Shown piece after piece: positions 28,344-36,960 of a stretch of DNA of 64,000 nucleotides; the stretch's first letter is position 1; every line of letters starts with the position of its first letter. The notes below the pieces were generated by a model. The model saw only the letters and a list, made by a program, of their open reading frames with translations, ran no database searches and was not told the origin of the DNA. The position numbers and the translations under genes were made by a program. This DNA comes from Streptomyces niger (GTDB lineage Bacteria; Actinomycetota; Actinomycetes; Streptomycetales; Streptomycetaceae): the NCBI RefSeq assembly GCF_000718305.1, contig NZ_JOFQ01000004.1, positions 62,001-126,000 of the forward strand. Direction: 5' to 3'.

Positions 28344-29213
28344 TCAGTACCCGAATGCCCGGGCGGTGTTGGCGGCGACGGCCGTGGCCAGCGCGTCCTC
28401 GTCCATCCCCTTGACCTCGGCCATGGCCCGGAGCGTGACCGGAATGAGGTACGGAGCGTTAGGCCGACCGCGGTACGGCGCGGGCGTCAGGAACGGGGCG
28501 TCGGTCTCCACCAGCACCAGTTCCGCCGGGGCGACGGCGAGCGCGTCCCGCAGCGGCTGGGCGTTCTTGAAGGTCACGTTGCCGGCGAAGGACATGAAGT
28601 AGCCGGCCTCGGCGCACACCTTCGCCATCTCGGCGTCGCCGGAGTAGCAGTGGAAGACGGTCCGCTCGGGCGCGCCTTCCTCGCGCAGCACCCGCAGCAC
28701 GTCGTCGTGGGCCTCGCGGTCGTGGATGACCAGCGCCTTGCCGTGCCGCTTGGCGATCTCGATGTGCGCGCGGAAGGACCGTTCCTGCGCTGCCATGCCC
28801 TCGGGGCCGGTACGGAAGTGGTCGAGGCCGGTCTCGCCGACGCCCAGGACGTGCGGCAGCGCGGCGAGCGCGTCGATCTCCGCGAGCGCCTCGTCCAGCG
28901 CCGCGTCGCCACCGGCCTCCCTGGCCCCCTGCCGCGACCATCCGTCAGGATCCCCCAGCACGATCCGCGGCGCCTCGTTCGGATGCAGCGCCACCGCCGC
29001 GTGCACCGCGTCGTACGCGGCGGCGGTCTCCGCGGCCCAGCGCGAGCCGTTCACGTCGCAGCCCACCTGGACCACCGTCGTCACGCCGACGGCCGCGGCC
29101 TTGGTGAGCGCTTCCTCGACCGTGCCCGTTTGCATGTCCAGGTGGGTGTGGGAGTCCGCCACGGAGACCCCGAGCGGTTCGGGCAGCGGCGGCGGTGCGT
29201 CCTTGGAGCTCAT
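28344..29213 (-). CDS. tatD: TatD-family metal-dependent deoxyribonuclease
   Basis: 289-residue amidohydrolase-fold nuclease. Metal ligands are visible in ADSHTHLD near the N-terminus, the Glu in VLGVGETGLDH, His in LVIHDREAHDD, HCYSGD, and Asp in LVETDAPFLTP. It is the conserved first member of the tatD-rpfB-rsmA-ispE neighbourhood in actinobacteria, with 103 bases between it and rpfB. The ATG at 29213 is used. The usual role is 3'-5' DNA processing and quality control. Confidence 0.93.
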   Translation of the reverse strand: MSSKDAPPPLPEPLGVSVADSHTHLDMQTGTVEEALTKAAAVGVTTVVQVGCDVNGSRWAAETAAAYDAVHAAVALHPNEAPRIVLGDPDGWSRQGAREAGGDAALDEALAEIDALAALPHVLGVGETGLDHFRTGPEGMAAQERSFRAHIEIAKRHGKALVIHDREAHDDVLRVLREEGAPERTVFHCYSGDAEMAKVCAEAGYFMSFAGNVTFKNAQPLRDALAVAPAELVLVETDAPFLTPAPYRGRPNAPYLIPVTLRAMAEVKGMDEDALATAVAANTARAFGY

Positions 29214-29259
29214 GCCGCGATCCTACGAGGGCGTACGGGCCCGGCCGCGGCTCAGGTCC

Positions 29260-29709
29260 TCACCTGCGGTGGTGCTGGAACGGGTGCAGCAGGTCGGACA
29301 GGTGCCAGTGGTGGCCGTGCCGCTCCGGCGCGCCGTCCACCGATCCCCCGGCGTCACCGGCGTCACCGGGGTCGCCGGCCGGGCCGGTCGTGGGCTGCGG
29401 CTTGCGCGGCGCGTAGAGCCGCTCGGCGGCCGCCGAGACCATGGAAACCTGACCGGCCCGCATGATCCGGACTATGTGCCCGCCGCACTGGCGGCAGGTG
29501 GGCCGGGTCAGCGGTGAGGGGACTCGCTCGCCGTCGGCGTAGTAGACGACGCGCGGCTCACCGGACACGTCCACGTGGTGCTCGATGTCGTAGGCCTGCT
29601 CCCAGCCGTGCCCGCAGTGCATGCAGGCGAAGGAGTAGGCCTCGTGTGCGGAGGCTTCGGTCCGGGTCGTGTGCCGGGTCCCGCTCGTGGTTCCCACAGG
29701 TTCAGTCAT
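29260..29709 (-). CDS. Zinc-ribbon protein, hypothetical
   Basis: 149 residues. Two cysteine knuckles, CMHCG (about 29-33) and CRQCG (about 72-76), are separated by about 40 residues and form a probable zinc ribbon. A low-complexity Gly/Asp linker and a His-rich C-terminus (HGHHWH and FQHHRR) follow and may add metal binding. The ATG has a GAGGAG site. The upstream 174 bases carry several hairpins. It lies between rsmI and tatD on the same strand. No specific function can be assigned. Confidence 0.75.
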   Translation of the reverse strand: MTEPVGTTSGTRHTTRTEASAHEAYSFACMHCGHGWEQAYDIEHHVDVSGEPRVVYYADGERVPSPLTRPTCRQCGGHIVRIMRAGQVSMVSAAAERLYAPRKPQPTTGPAGDPGDAGDAGGSVDGAPERHGHHWHLSDLLHPFQHHRR

Positions 29710-29883
29710 CGCAGCTCCTCTTGTCCGCCGGACAAGCTCTCGCTCTCGGGACGGAACGTCCCACCTCCAGTGGACGCCTTTCCGAGCTGCGATGCAGCAA
29801 AGGTTCTCCCTGTTGGCCCAGATTTGGGCGGGGCGAGACGAAAGACCTCGCCGGGACGACCTCCGCTTTACCTTCCAGACCCG

Positions 29884-30753
29884 TCATTTACCCGCGCGAG
29901 AATCACCACGCTCCGCGTTCTTTGCCGCCACGACGGCATCGAAGACCTCGCGCTTGGGTACGCCCGCCGCTGCCGCCACCCCCGCGATGGCCTCCTTGCG
30001 CCGCTCGCCGGCCTCCTCACGGACCCGCACCCGGCGCACCAGCTCCTCAGGGCCCAGGTCGGCCGGGCCCGGCTCGGGCGCGCCCGCCACCACGATCGTG
30101 ATCTCGCCGCGCACCCCCTCGGCCGCCCATTCGGCCAGCTCCCCGAGCGGCCCGCGGCGCACCTCCTCGTACGTCTTGGTCAGCTCGCGGCAGACGGCGC
30201 CGCGCCGCTCCGGGCCGAAGACCTCCGCCATGGCGGCGAGCGCGTCGGCCAGCCGGTGCGGCGCCTCGAAGTACACGAGTGTGCGGCGCTCCGCGGCGAC
30301 CTCCTTCAGCCGCCCGGTCCGCTCCCCCGCCTTCCGCGGCAGGAAGCCCTCGAAGCAGAACCGGTCCACCGGCAGCCCGGACACGGCGAGCGCGGTGAGC
30401 ACGGCCGACGGGCCCGGCACGGCCGTCACCTTCACGCCGCGTTCGACGGCCGCGGCCACCAGCCGGTAGCCGGGGTCGGAGACGGAGGGCATGCCCGCGT
30501 CGGTGACCAGCAGCACCCGCGCCCCGCCTTCGAGCGCCTCGGCCAGCTCCGGGGTGCGCGCCGACTCGTTCCCCTCGAAGTACGACACCACCCGGCCCGT
30601 GGTGTGCACCCCCAGCGCCGTCGTCAGCCGGCGGAGCCTGCGGGTGTCCTCGGCCGCGATCACGTCGGCGGCGAGCAGCTCGGCGGCCAGCCGCGGCGGA
30701 GCGTCCTCGGTGTCGCCGATGGGGGTCCCTGCGAGTACGAGCGTTCCAGTCAC
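29884..30753 (-). CDS. rsmI: 16S rRNA 2'-O-ribose C1402 methyltransferase
   Basis: 289-residue tetrapyrrole-methylase-fold enzyme that modifies C1402 in the decoding centre. The signature TPIGDTEDAPPRLAAEL opens the protein. AAEDTRRLRRLT, VTDAGMPSVSDPGYRL and VPGPSAVLTALAVSGLPVDRFCFEGFLP are all present. The GTG start at 30753 is 85 bases from the divergent protein mannosyltransferase gene. This divergent pair is conserved in Streptomyces. Confidence 0.95.
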   Translation of the reverse strand: MTGTLVLAGTPIGDTEDAPPRLAAELLAADVIAAEDTRRLRRLTTALGVHTTGRVVSYFEGNESARTPELAEALEGGARVLLVTDAGMPSVSDPGYRLVAAAVERGVKVTAVPGPSAVLTALAVSGLPVDRFCFEGFLPRKAGERTGRLKEVAAERRTLVYFEAPHRLADALAAMAEVFGPERRGAVCRELTKTYEEVRRGPLGELAEWAAEGVRGEITIVVAGAPEPGPADLGPEELVRRVRVREEAGERRKEAIAGVAAAAGVPKREVFDAVVAAKNAERGDSRAGK

Positions 30754-30838
30754 GGCCCCATCCTTTCAGGCCTGCCGGCATCCTTCCCGCCGCGCGGGGA
30801 GACGGGCCTCTCACAGGCCGCTTCCCTACGATGGCCCG

Positions 30839-32596
30839 GTGACGAGTGACACCGCGACCAACGACCGGCGCGCCGACGACCGCGGCCGGCCCCCGGCGGC
30901 CGCCGCGCGGGCGCCCCACGGCGGCGTCCTGGCGCCGACCGCCTGGCTGCGGCGGCTGCGCCGCTTCGGCTACACCGCGCGCCCGGAGCGGGACGTGCGC
31001 ACCCGGCTGCTCGCGCCCTTCCCCACCCCGCAGGTCTCCCCCCGCACGGCCCGCCTGGCCGCGTGGGGCCTGCCGTTGCTCGTCGCACTCCTCGCCGGCA
31101 TCCTGCGCTTCTGGCGCCTCGGCAGCCCGGACAAGGTGATATTCGACGAGACGTACTACCCCAAGGACGCCTGGTCCCTGCTGCAGTACGGCTACGAGGG
31201 CACCTGGGCGAAGAACGCCAACGACGCCCTGGTCGGCGATCCGTCACGCCTCCTCCTCAGCCCCGAGCACTCCTACGTCGTCCACCCGCCCCTCGGGAAG
31301 TGGATGATCGCGCTGGGCGAGTGGGCCTTCGGCATGAACCCGTTCGGCTGGCGTTTCATGACGGCCCTGCTCGGCACGCTCTCCGTGCTGATGATCTGCC
31401 GCATCGGCCGCCGTCTGCTGCGCTCCACCGTCCTCGGCTGCCTGGCGGGCCTGCTGCTCGCGGTGGACGGCCTGCACTTCGTCATGAGCCGTACCGCGCT
31501 GCTCGACCTCATCGTCATGTTCTGGGTCGTGGCCGCGTTCGGCTGCCTGCTCGTCGACCGGGACCGCACCCGGGCCCGGCTCGCCGCCGCGCTGCCGACG
31601 GGCGAGGACGGCCTGGCCCGCCCCGACGAGAAGGTGGGCGACCGGCTGGGCCTCGGGTGGCGACCCTGGCGGCTGCTGGCCGGGCTCTGCCTCGGCCTCT
31701 CCTGCGCCACCAAGTGGAACGGCCTGTACTTCCTCGCCGCCTTCGCCCTGATGTCGGTCCTGTGGGACGCCGGCGCCCGCCGCACCGCCGGCGCCCGCCA
31801 CCCGTACCGCTCGGCCCTCCGCTGCGACGTCGTACCGGCCTTCCTCTCCACCGTGGTCCTCGCCGCGGCCACCTACCTCGCCTCCTGGACCGGCTGGATC
31901 GCCACCAAGGGCGGCTACTACCGCGACTGGGCCACCACCCCCGAAGGCCGCGCCGGCGGCTGGACCTGGCTGCCCGACTGGCTGCGCAGCCTGTGGCACT
32001 ACCAGCACGAGGTCTACGAGTTCCACACCCACCTGACGTCCACCCACACCTACCAGTCCAACCCCTGGAGCTGGCTGGTCCTCGGCCGCCCGGTCTCCTA
32101 CTTCTACGAGGACCCGAAGGCCGGCCAGGACGGCTGCACCGCCGCCGAGGGCTGCGCCCGCGAGGTCCTCGCGCTCGGCACCCCGCTCCTGTGGTGGGCC
32201 GCCTGCTTCGCACTGCTCTACGTCCTCTACCGCTGGCTGTTCCAGCGCGACTGGCGGGCGGGCGCGATCGCCTGCGGCGTCGCCGCCGGGTACCTCCCCT
32301 GGTTCCTCTACCAGGAGCGCACGATCTTCCTCTTCTACGCGGTGGTCTTCGTCCCGTTCCTCTGCCTGGCCCTGGCCATGATGCTCGGCGCCCTCATCGG
32401 CCGCCCCACCGAACCCACCACGGAACCGGGCGCCCTCCTCACCGGCGAACGCCGCCGAGCGGCGGGCATCGTAGCGGCAGGCGTCCTGGTCCTGCTCATC
32501 GTGTGGAACTTCATCTACTTCTACCCGGTCTACACGGGCCTCCCCATCCCCAAGTCGGCGTGGCAGGGCCGGATGTGGCTGGATACGTGGGTGTAG
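30839..32596 (+). CDS. pmt: Polyprenyl-phosphate-mannose protein O-mannosyltransferase
   Basis: GT39 family membrane enzyme that adds mannose to Ser/Thr of proteins during Sec-dependent export. 585 residues. The catalytic DE pair is in VIFDETYYPKDAW in the first external loop. SRTALLDL, a conserved PMT helix, and about 10-11 hydrophobic segments follow. VHPPLGKWMI is a family hallmark. I chose the GTG at 30839, which has a TACGAT -10 box ending 6 bases upstream, so it is likely leaderless. A downstream lipoprotein and penicillin-binding protein are possible clients. Confidence 0.9.
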   Translation: MTSDTATNDRRADDRGRPPAAAARAPHGGVLAPTAWLRRLRRFGYTARPERDVRTRLLAPFPTPQVSPRTARLAAWGLPLLVALLAGILRFWRLGSPDKVIFDETYYPKDAWSLLQYGYEGTWAKNANDALVGDPSRLLLSPEHSYVVHPPLGKWMIALGEWAFGMNPFGWRFMTALLGTLSVLMICRIGRRLLRSTVLGCLAGLLLAVDGLHFVMSRTALLDLIVMFWVVAAFGCLLVDRDRTRARLAAALPTGEDGLARPDEKVGDRLGLGWRPWRLLAGLCLGLSCATKWNGLYFLAAFALMSVLWDAGARRTAGARHPYRSALRCDVVPAFLSTVVLAAATYLASWTGWIATKGGYYRDWATTPEGRAGGWTWLPDWLRSLWHYQHEVYEFHTHLTSTHTYQSNPWSWLVLGRPVSYFYEDPKAGQDGCTAAEGCAREVLALGTPLLWWAACFALLYVLYRWLFQRDWRAGAIACGVAAGYLPWFLYQERTIFLFYAVVFVPFLCLALAMMLGALIGRPTEPTTEPGALLTGERRRAAGIVAAGVLVLLIVWNFIYFYPVYTGLPIPKSAWQGRMWLDTWV

Positions 32597-32861
32597 CCGC
32601 ACACCTGAGTGGGGTTCGACACGTGGGGCAGCCGTCCAGCTTCGCGTAGCGCAGCTGGCGTACGGGGGGCGAGTGTTTCCGTGAGCCACCAGTACGCCGG
32701 CGATCCCCTTGTGGCGCCGCCTTTGCCTGATCGGGTTGCCGCGCCCTGACCGCCGTGCCTTGCTGGGACGCGGTAGCAGGAGGAAAAACCCGCAGGCGAA
32801 AGGGGCGGACCGGACGCTTCCGGCCGCGCCGTGCCGCGGGCGCAAGGGAACGGGGAATGTC

Positions 32862-33344
32862 GTGCGCGCACCGGGACGGAAACCCTTCGGGAGGGCGCTC
32901 GCTTGCCTGGCCGCCACATCGGTCCTCTTGCTCGCGGGGTGCGGGAACCAGCCGGACGGAGGCGAGGAGACGCCGCCCGGTCCCGCGCAGAGCTACGGGG
33001 ACAGCGGGGCGTCGCCCGGTCTGTCACCCGGTGAGCTGCCCAGGGGCGGGGAGACGGACGTTCCGCCGGTGTCGGGGCCCGACCCCGGCAGGAGCCAGGG
33101 GCCGGGGGACGCGAGCCATGCCCCGGCCCGCGTGGACCACGACGCGGAAAGCACGGACGATCCGGGCGTCGGTCCCGTCCCGCCGCACAACTCCCCTCCC
33201 GCCACGAGCGCTCCGGCCACCACCCCGGGCATCGTTCCGCCCCCTGCGTCCAGCGCCCCTCCGCCCCCCTCCTGCGGGCAGGACTCCTCGTCGGCGGCGT
33301 GCCGGGCCACACCCGCACCGTCGGCGGAACCCTCGCAGCCCTGA
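32862..33344 (+). CDS. Proline-rich lipoprotein
   Basis: 160 residues. The GTG start with a GGGGAA site gives a basic N-terminus and a hydrophobic core (about 14-24). A lipobox LLLAGCG follows with the lipidated Cys at about 26. The mature part is Pro/Ser/Gly/Asp-rich and disordered with no recognised domain. It ends in a CGQDSSSAACR pair. The Ser/Thr/Pro-rich body would suit O-mannosylation by the adjacent Pmt, although that is speculation. It is followed 8 bases later by a membrane protein and probably forms a pair with it. Confidence 0.65.
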   Translation: MRAPGRKPFGRALACLAATSVLLLAGCGNQPDGGEETPPGPAQSYGDSGASPGLSPGELPRGGETDVPPVSGPDPGRSQGPGDASHAPARVDHDAESTDDPGVGPVPPHNSPPATSAPATTPGIVPPPASSAPPPPSCGQDSSSAACRATPAPSAEPSQP

Positions 33345-33352
33345 GCAGACCG

Positions 33353-34360
33353 ATGACCGACGACGCGCCCCCGGCCTCCCGCACCCGCCGGCAGCGCCTG
33401 CGCGCCCGGCTCGCGTCGGACGCCCGGCGCCTGGAAGCCTTCCTGGAAAGGCTGTCGGGCCGCCGACGGGGAACCGGTACGGGCCCGGACGAGGCCGCGG
33501 GCCCCGCGGCCACCGCCCGGTCCGGCCGCTTCATCGAACTCGCGAACACGGCGTTGGGCGCCAGTTCCTTCTTCCTCGCGCTGATGCTCTACGCGGGGCT
33601 CATGCACAACGCCTCGTACTACGGCTACTTCCACATCGACACGTTCACCGTCGGATTCGACGCGCTGGAACTGGCCGTGACGAGCCTGCGCCTGATGACG
33701 CTTCCCGTCCTCACGACGCTGGCACTCGTCGCCTTCCTGCCCAGGGTTCCGGAATTCCTGACCTCGCTGGGCGTGCCCGCGGTGGTCCTCCGCATCCTGC
33801 AGCGAGCCGGCGCCGTGATCGCGAGAGGGCACCTCTTCGTCGTCGCCTTCGGAATCACCCTGCTGTTTCTCTGGCCTCATCTCGCGCCCCATACCTGGAT
33901 CGCTCCGCTGGTGGTGCTGTGCGGCCTGATCCTCGGGCAGACCGGAGCCGTCCCGCCGGGGCCGCGCGCCGGACATCCGGTCCGGTACCGGGCGATTCCG
34001 CTCGCGGTCGCGGGGATCTTCGGAATGTGGCTGATCGCTCTGGTGGCCGGGCACCTGGGGCAGACGGACGCGGAGGCGGACGCCGCCGGGGTGGCCCGGC
34101 GCGTGCCCGTCGTGGTGTTCAGCACCGAGCTGCTGAGCATGACCGGACCGCCCGGCCTGGACGCGCCGGTGGACCTCGGGAAGAACAAGCATTACCGGTA
34201 CCGCTACACGGGCCTGCGCCTCCTCGTGGAACGCCATGACCGCTACTACCTGATCCCCATGGGCTTCGACCGCGACACCGATCCGACGTACGTCATCGAG
34301 GACGACGACTCCATCCGCATCGAACTGCACCCCGGCGTCTCGGAAGGCGGGGCACCGTAA
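33353..34360 (+). CDS. Multi-spanning membrane protein, hypothetical
   Basis: 335 residues, unrecognised. An Arg-rich cytoplasmic start (1-60) precedes hydrophobic helices at about 63-85, 108-128, 150-170, 178-195 and 220-240. A C-terminal ~100-residue soluble domain follows (VVVFSTELLSMTG, then KHYRYRYTGLRLLVERHDRYYLIP). That region looks like a small beta domain. The ATG at 33353 comes 8 bases after the lipoprotein stop, so the two are likely translated together. The stop is TAA, rare in this window. No function is assigned. Confidence 0.7.
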   Translation: MTDDAPPASRTRRQRLRARLASDARRLEAFLERLSGRRRGTGTGPDEAAGPAATARSGRFIELANTALGASSFFLALMLYAGLMHNASYYGYFHIDTFTVGFDALELAVTSLRLMTLPVLTTLALVAFLPRVPEFLTSLGVPAVVLRILQRAGAVIARGHLFVVAFGITLLFLWPHLAPHTWIAPLVVLCGLILGQTGAVPPGPRAGHPVRYRAIPLAVAGIFGMWLIALVAGHLGQTDAEADAAGVARRVPVVVFSTELLSMTGPPGLDAPVDLGKNKHYRYRYTGLRLLVERHDRYYLIPMGFDRDTDPTYVIEDDDSIRIELHPGVSEGGAP

Positions 34361-34664
34361 CAGGTCGGAGGGGGCCGGGCGACGTGTGAGGGAAACCATG
34401 CGTGGCGGTCCCGCGGGCGGTCCAGAGGGCGGCCGGTAGCGGCGGAAGGGGTCGCGTGCCTGGGCACGGTGGGCGTGTGGTGAGTACACCGGGATCTGCT
34501 GTGACTTTTCCGTGACCGGCGCATCGACTGTGTGTCACCGGACCGATGCCGGAACGAGATGCGCGAGGGTCACTCCAATACCCCGTGTCCCATAGAGTGC
34601 GCTGCACGTTCTTGTGTGCGTGTCCCAAGGACGACCAGGCTTCTTCGGGAGGGGAACGTAAGTC
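34361..34664. other. Intergenic region upstream of the penicillin-binding protein
   Basis: 304 bases. It presumably carries the promoter of the PBP gene. GGAAC at 34551 recalls a SigE -35 element, but GTC follows after only 13 bases, too short for that class. A strong GGGAGGGG ribosome site ends the region. No gene is seen. Confidence 0.4.
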
Positions 34665-36323
34665 ATGCGCCGCGAGGTGAGGTACGGGCTGATCGGCGGG
34701 GCGATCGCCCTCGTCGCGGGAGGCGTCGGCGGGTACACCCTGATGGGGAGTTCCGATGACGAGGCCCCGCAGCAGGAAGTCATGGCGGCGGACGGCAAGC
34801 CGGGCGCGGGCGAGCCCTCGGTGAAGACCGGGCCGCTGTCCGCGCGGGAGGTGAAGACCGCCGCGACCGGCTTCCTGGACGCCTGGCAGTCGGGCGACGT
34901 GGCGAAGGCCGCGAAGCTCACCGACGACGCCGAGGCCGCCACCACCGCGCTGACCGGCGTCACCGAGCAGGCCCACTTCGCCAAGGTGACGCTCACGCCG
35001 ACCGCTCGTAAGGGTGACACGGTGCCGTACGAGGTGGCCGGGCAGATCGCGTACAAGAACCAGCGGGCCGCCGTCTCCTACAACACCTCGCTGACCGTCG
35101 AGCGCGACAAGAAGACCGGCGAGCCGGTCGTCGACTGGCAGCCCACGATCGTGCACCCCGGCCTGTCCGAGGGCGACACGCTCCGTACGGGCGCGGGCGA
35201 GGCGCCGCCCATCAAGGCCGTGGACCGCAACGGCAAGGAGATCTCCAAGGAGACCAACCCGGAGCTGGCCGGCGTGCTGGACAGCCTGCGGACGAAGTAC
35301 GGCGACAAGGCCGGCGGGAAGCCGGGCGTGGAGTTCTTCATCCAGCGCGCCAAGAGCGGCGACAAGGCCGCGCAGAAGCCGGACCAGACGCTGAAGGTCC
35401 TCTCCAAGGGCACCCCCGGCACGCTGAAGACCACCCTGGACGTCAAGGTGCAGGCCGCGGCGCAGAAGGCGGTCGCCACGAAGAGCAAGGCGTCCGCGGT
35501 CGCGGTCAAGCCCAGCACCGGCGAGATCCTGGCCATCGCCAACTCGCCCACCAAGGGCTTCAACGTCGCCACGCAGGGCTCGCTCGCGCCCGGCTCCACG
35601 ATGAAGGTCGTCACCTCGTCGATGCTCATCGACAAGGGCCTGACCTCGCCGAACAAGACGCATCCCTGCCCGAAGTACGTGACGTACGGCGGCTGGAAGT
35701 TCCAGAACCTCAACAAGTCCGAGATCAAGAACGGCACCTTCGCGCAGAGCTTCGCCGCCTCCTGCAACAACGCCTTCATCTCGCAGGCCAAGAAGCTCAG
35801 CGACGACGACCTGACCAAGCAGGCCCGGGACGTCTTCGGCCTCGGCCGGACCTGGAACACCGGCATCCCCAGCTTCGACGGCAACGTGCCGGTGCAGAGC
35901 GACGCGCAGATGGCCGCCTCGCTCATCGGCCAGGGCGGGGTCCGCATGAACCCGCTGAACGTCGCCTCCATCGCGGCGACCGTCCAGTCCGGCAGCTTCC
36001 ACCAGCCGTACATCGTGTCCCCGGACCTCGACCACCGGTCGCTGGCCAAGGCGTCGCGCAACATGAAGCCGGACACCGCGTCCGCGCTGAAGTACCTGAT
36101 GAAGCTGACGGCCACCTCCGGCACCGGCGCCAAGGCGATGTCGGGCCTCAGCGGTGACATCGGCGCCAAGACGGGTTCGGCCGAGGTCGACAACCAGAAG
36201 AAGCCGAACGCCTGGTTCACCGCCTACCGAGACGACATCGCGGCGGCCGCGGTGGTCCCCGCCAGCGGACACGGCGGCGACAACGCGGGCCCGGTCGTCC
36301 GCGCCATCCTGAACCAGGGCTGA
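34665..36323 (+). CDS. Class B-like penicillin-binding protein (NTF2-like plus transpeptidase)
   Basis: 552 residues. An N-terminal membrane anchor (about 8-27) is followed by an NTF2-like MecA_N domain (about 55-165), a dimerisation segment and a transpeptidase domain. Active-site motifs are S311-T-M-K314, S366-C-N368 and KTG near residue 505 (AKTGSAEVDN). The family cross-links peptidoglycan D,D-peptides outside the membrane. Streptomyces carry multiple such non-essential PBPs, several with roles in sporulation or antibiotic tolerance. It is preceded by GGGAGGGG at the ATG. Confidence 0.92.
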   Translation: MRREVRYGLIGGAIALVAGGVGGYTLMGSSDDEAPQQEVMAADGKPGAGEPSVKTGPLSAREVKTAATGFLDAWQSGDVAKAAKLTDDAEAATTALTGVTEQAHFAKVTLTPTARKGDTVPYEVAGQIAYKNQRAAVSYNTSLTVERDKKTGEPVVDWQPTIVHPGLSEGDTLRTGAGEAPPIKAVDRNGKEISKETNPELAGVLDSLRTKYGDKAGGKPGVEFFIQRAKSGDKAAQKPDQTLKVLSKGTPGTLKTTLDVKVQAAAQKAVATKSKASAVAVKPSTGEILAIANSPTKGFNVATQGSLAPGSTMKVVTSSMLIDKGLTSPNKTHPCPKYVTYGGWKFQNLNKSEIKNGTFAQSFAASCNNAFISQAKKLSDDDLTKQARDVFGLGRTWNTGIPSFDGNVPVQSDAQMAASLIGQGGVRMNPLNVASIAATVQSGSFHQPYIVSPDLDHRSLAKASRNMKPDTASALKYLMKLTATSGTGAKAMSGLSGDIGAKTGSAEVDNQKKPNAWFTAYRDDIAAAAVVPASGHGGDNAGPVVRAILNQG

Positions 36324-36431
36324 CGCGAGCAGCACCGTGCCCTCGGGAAGGGGGGTCGTCCGCATCGCGGACGGCCCCCTTTCCCGGTTTTCCCGGTCTT
36401 TTCCCGGTCGCATGGCCCGTACAGCTTTCGC

Positions 36432-36437
36432 TAGCGT
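36432..36437 (+). promoter_or_regulatory. Leaderless -10 box TAGCGT for the YbaK gene
   Basis: TAGCGT lies exactly 7 bases before the ATG at 36445, which fits a leaderless start and helps fix the start codon. Confidence 0.55.
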
Positions 36438-36444
36438 GCGGGCC

Positions 36445-36960
36445 ATGAGTACTTCAGCCGACGCTCACCCCCTGTTCGCCGAGGCGCTGCGCGAGCTGGG
36501 CCTCGAAGTCCCGGTACGCCGCTTCCCCGCCGCGACCCGCACCGCGGCGCAGGCCGCGGCCGCCGTCGGCTGCGCGCCCGCCGAGATCGTGAAGTCACTC
36601 GTCTTCGCGGCATGGGGGTCCCCCCACGCGTCCAGCAGTGGGGGAGGAGTGCCGGTGCTGGTCCTGGTGGACGGGGCGTCGCGGGTGGACGTGGAGAAGG
36701 TCCGCGCCGAGCTGGGCGCCGGTCACGTGGGCCGGGCGGACGCCGCGGTCGTGCGGGAGACCACCGGGTACGCGATCGGCGGCGTACCGCCCTTCGGACA
36801 CCGCACGCGGACGACCGTCCTCGCCGACCGGGGGCTGCTCGCGCACGGCACGGTCTGGGCCGCCGCCGGCACCCCGCACACCGTCTTCCCGCTCGATCCG
36901 AAGTCGCTGATCGAGTACGCGGGCGGCCGCGTCGTGGACGTCCGCGAGCAGACCGCGTGA
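36445..36960 (+). CDS. YbaK/EbsC-family aminoacyl-tRNA deacylase with in-frame repeat insertion
   Basis: 171 residues. Members hydrolyse mischarged tRNA, often Cys-tRNA(Pro) or Ala-tRNA(Pro). The fold is visible as VGCAPAEIVKSLVF (with the conserved Lys), PVLVLVDGASRVDVEKV, ETTGYAIGGVPPFGH and AAAGTPHTVF. Between KSLVFAA and VPVLVLVDG sits a 12-residue Gly/Ser/Pro stretch (about 57-68). It is encoded by a GC-palindromic repeat and is absent from the family pattern. The reading frame is preserved. It overlaps the downstream EamA gene by 4 bases. Confidence 0.87.
   Translation: MSTSADAHPLFAEALRELGLEVPVRRFPAATRTAAQAAAAVGCAPAEIVKSLVFAAWGSPHASSSGGGVPVLVLVDGASRVDVEKVRAELGAGHVGRADAAVVRETTGYAIGGVPPFGHRTRTTVLADRGLLAHGTVWAAAGTPHTVFPLDPKSLIEYAGGRVVDVREQTA
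36613..36645 (+). repeat. GC-palindromic repeat inserted in the YbaK coding sequence
   Basis: TGGGGG-TC-CCCCCA (36613-36626) is followed after 12 bases by TGGGGGA (36639-36645). This resembles the dispersed GGGGGTCCCCCCACG...GTGGGGGAG elements of Streptomyces intergenic DNA. Here it lies within a gene, in frame. Confidence 0.6.

Noticed and set aside
32597..32861. Possible gene remnant after pmt (cysteine pair CPTCRTPL on the minus strand)
   Set aside because: No start signal, no domain and no continuous frame of useful length.
34551..34571. SigE-type promoter (GGAAC...GTC) before the PBP
   Set aside because: The spacer is 13 bases, too short for this sigma class.
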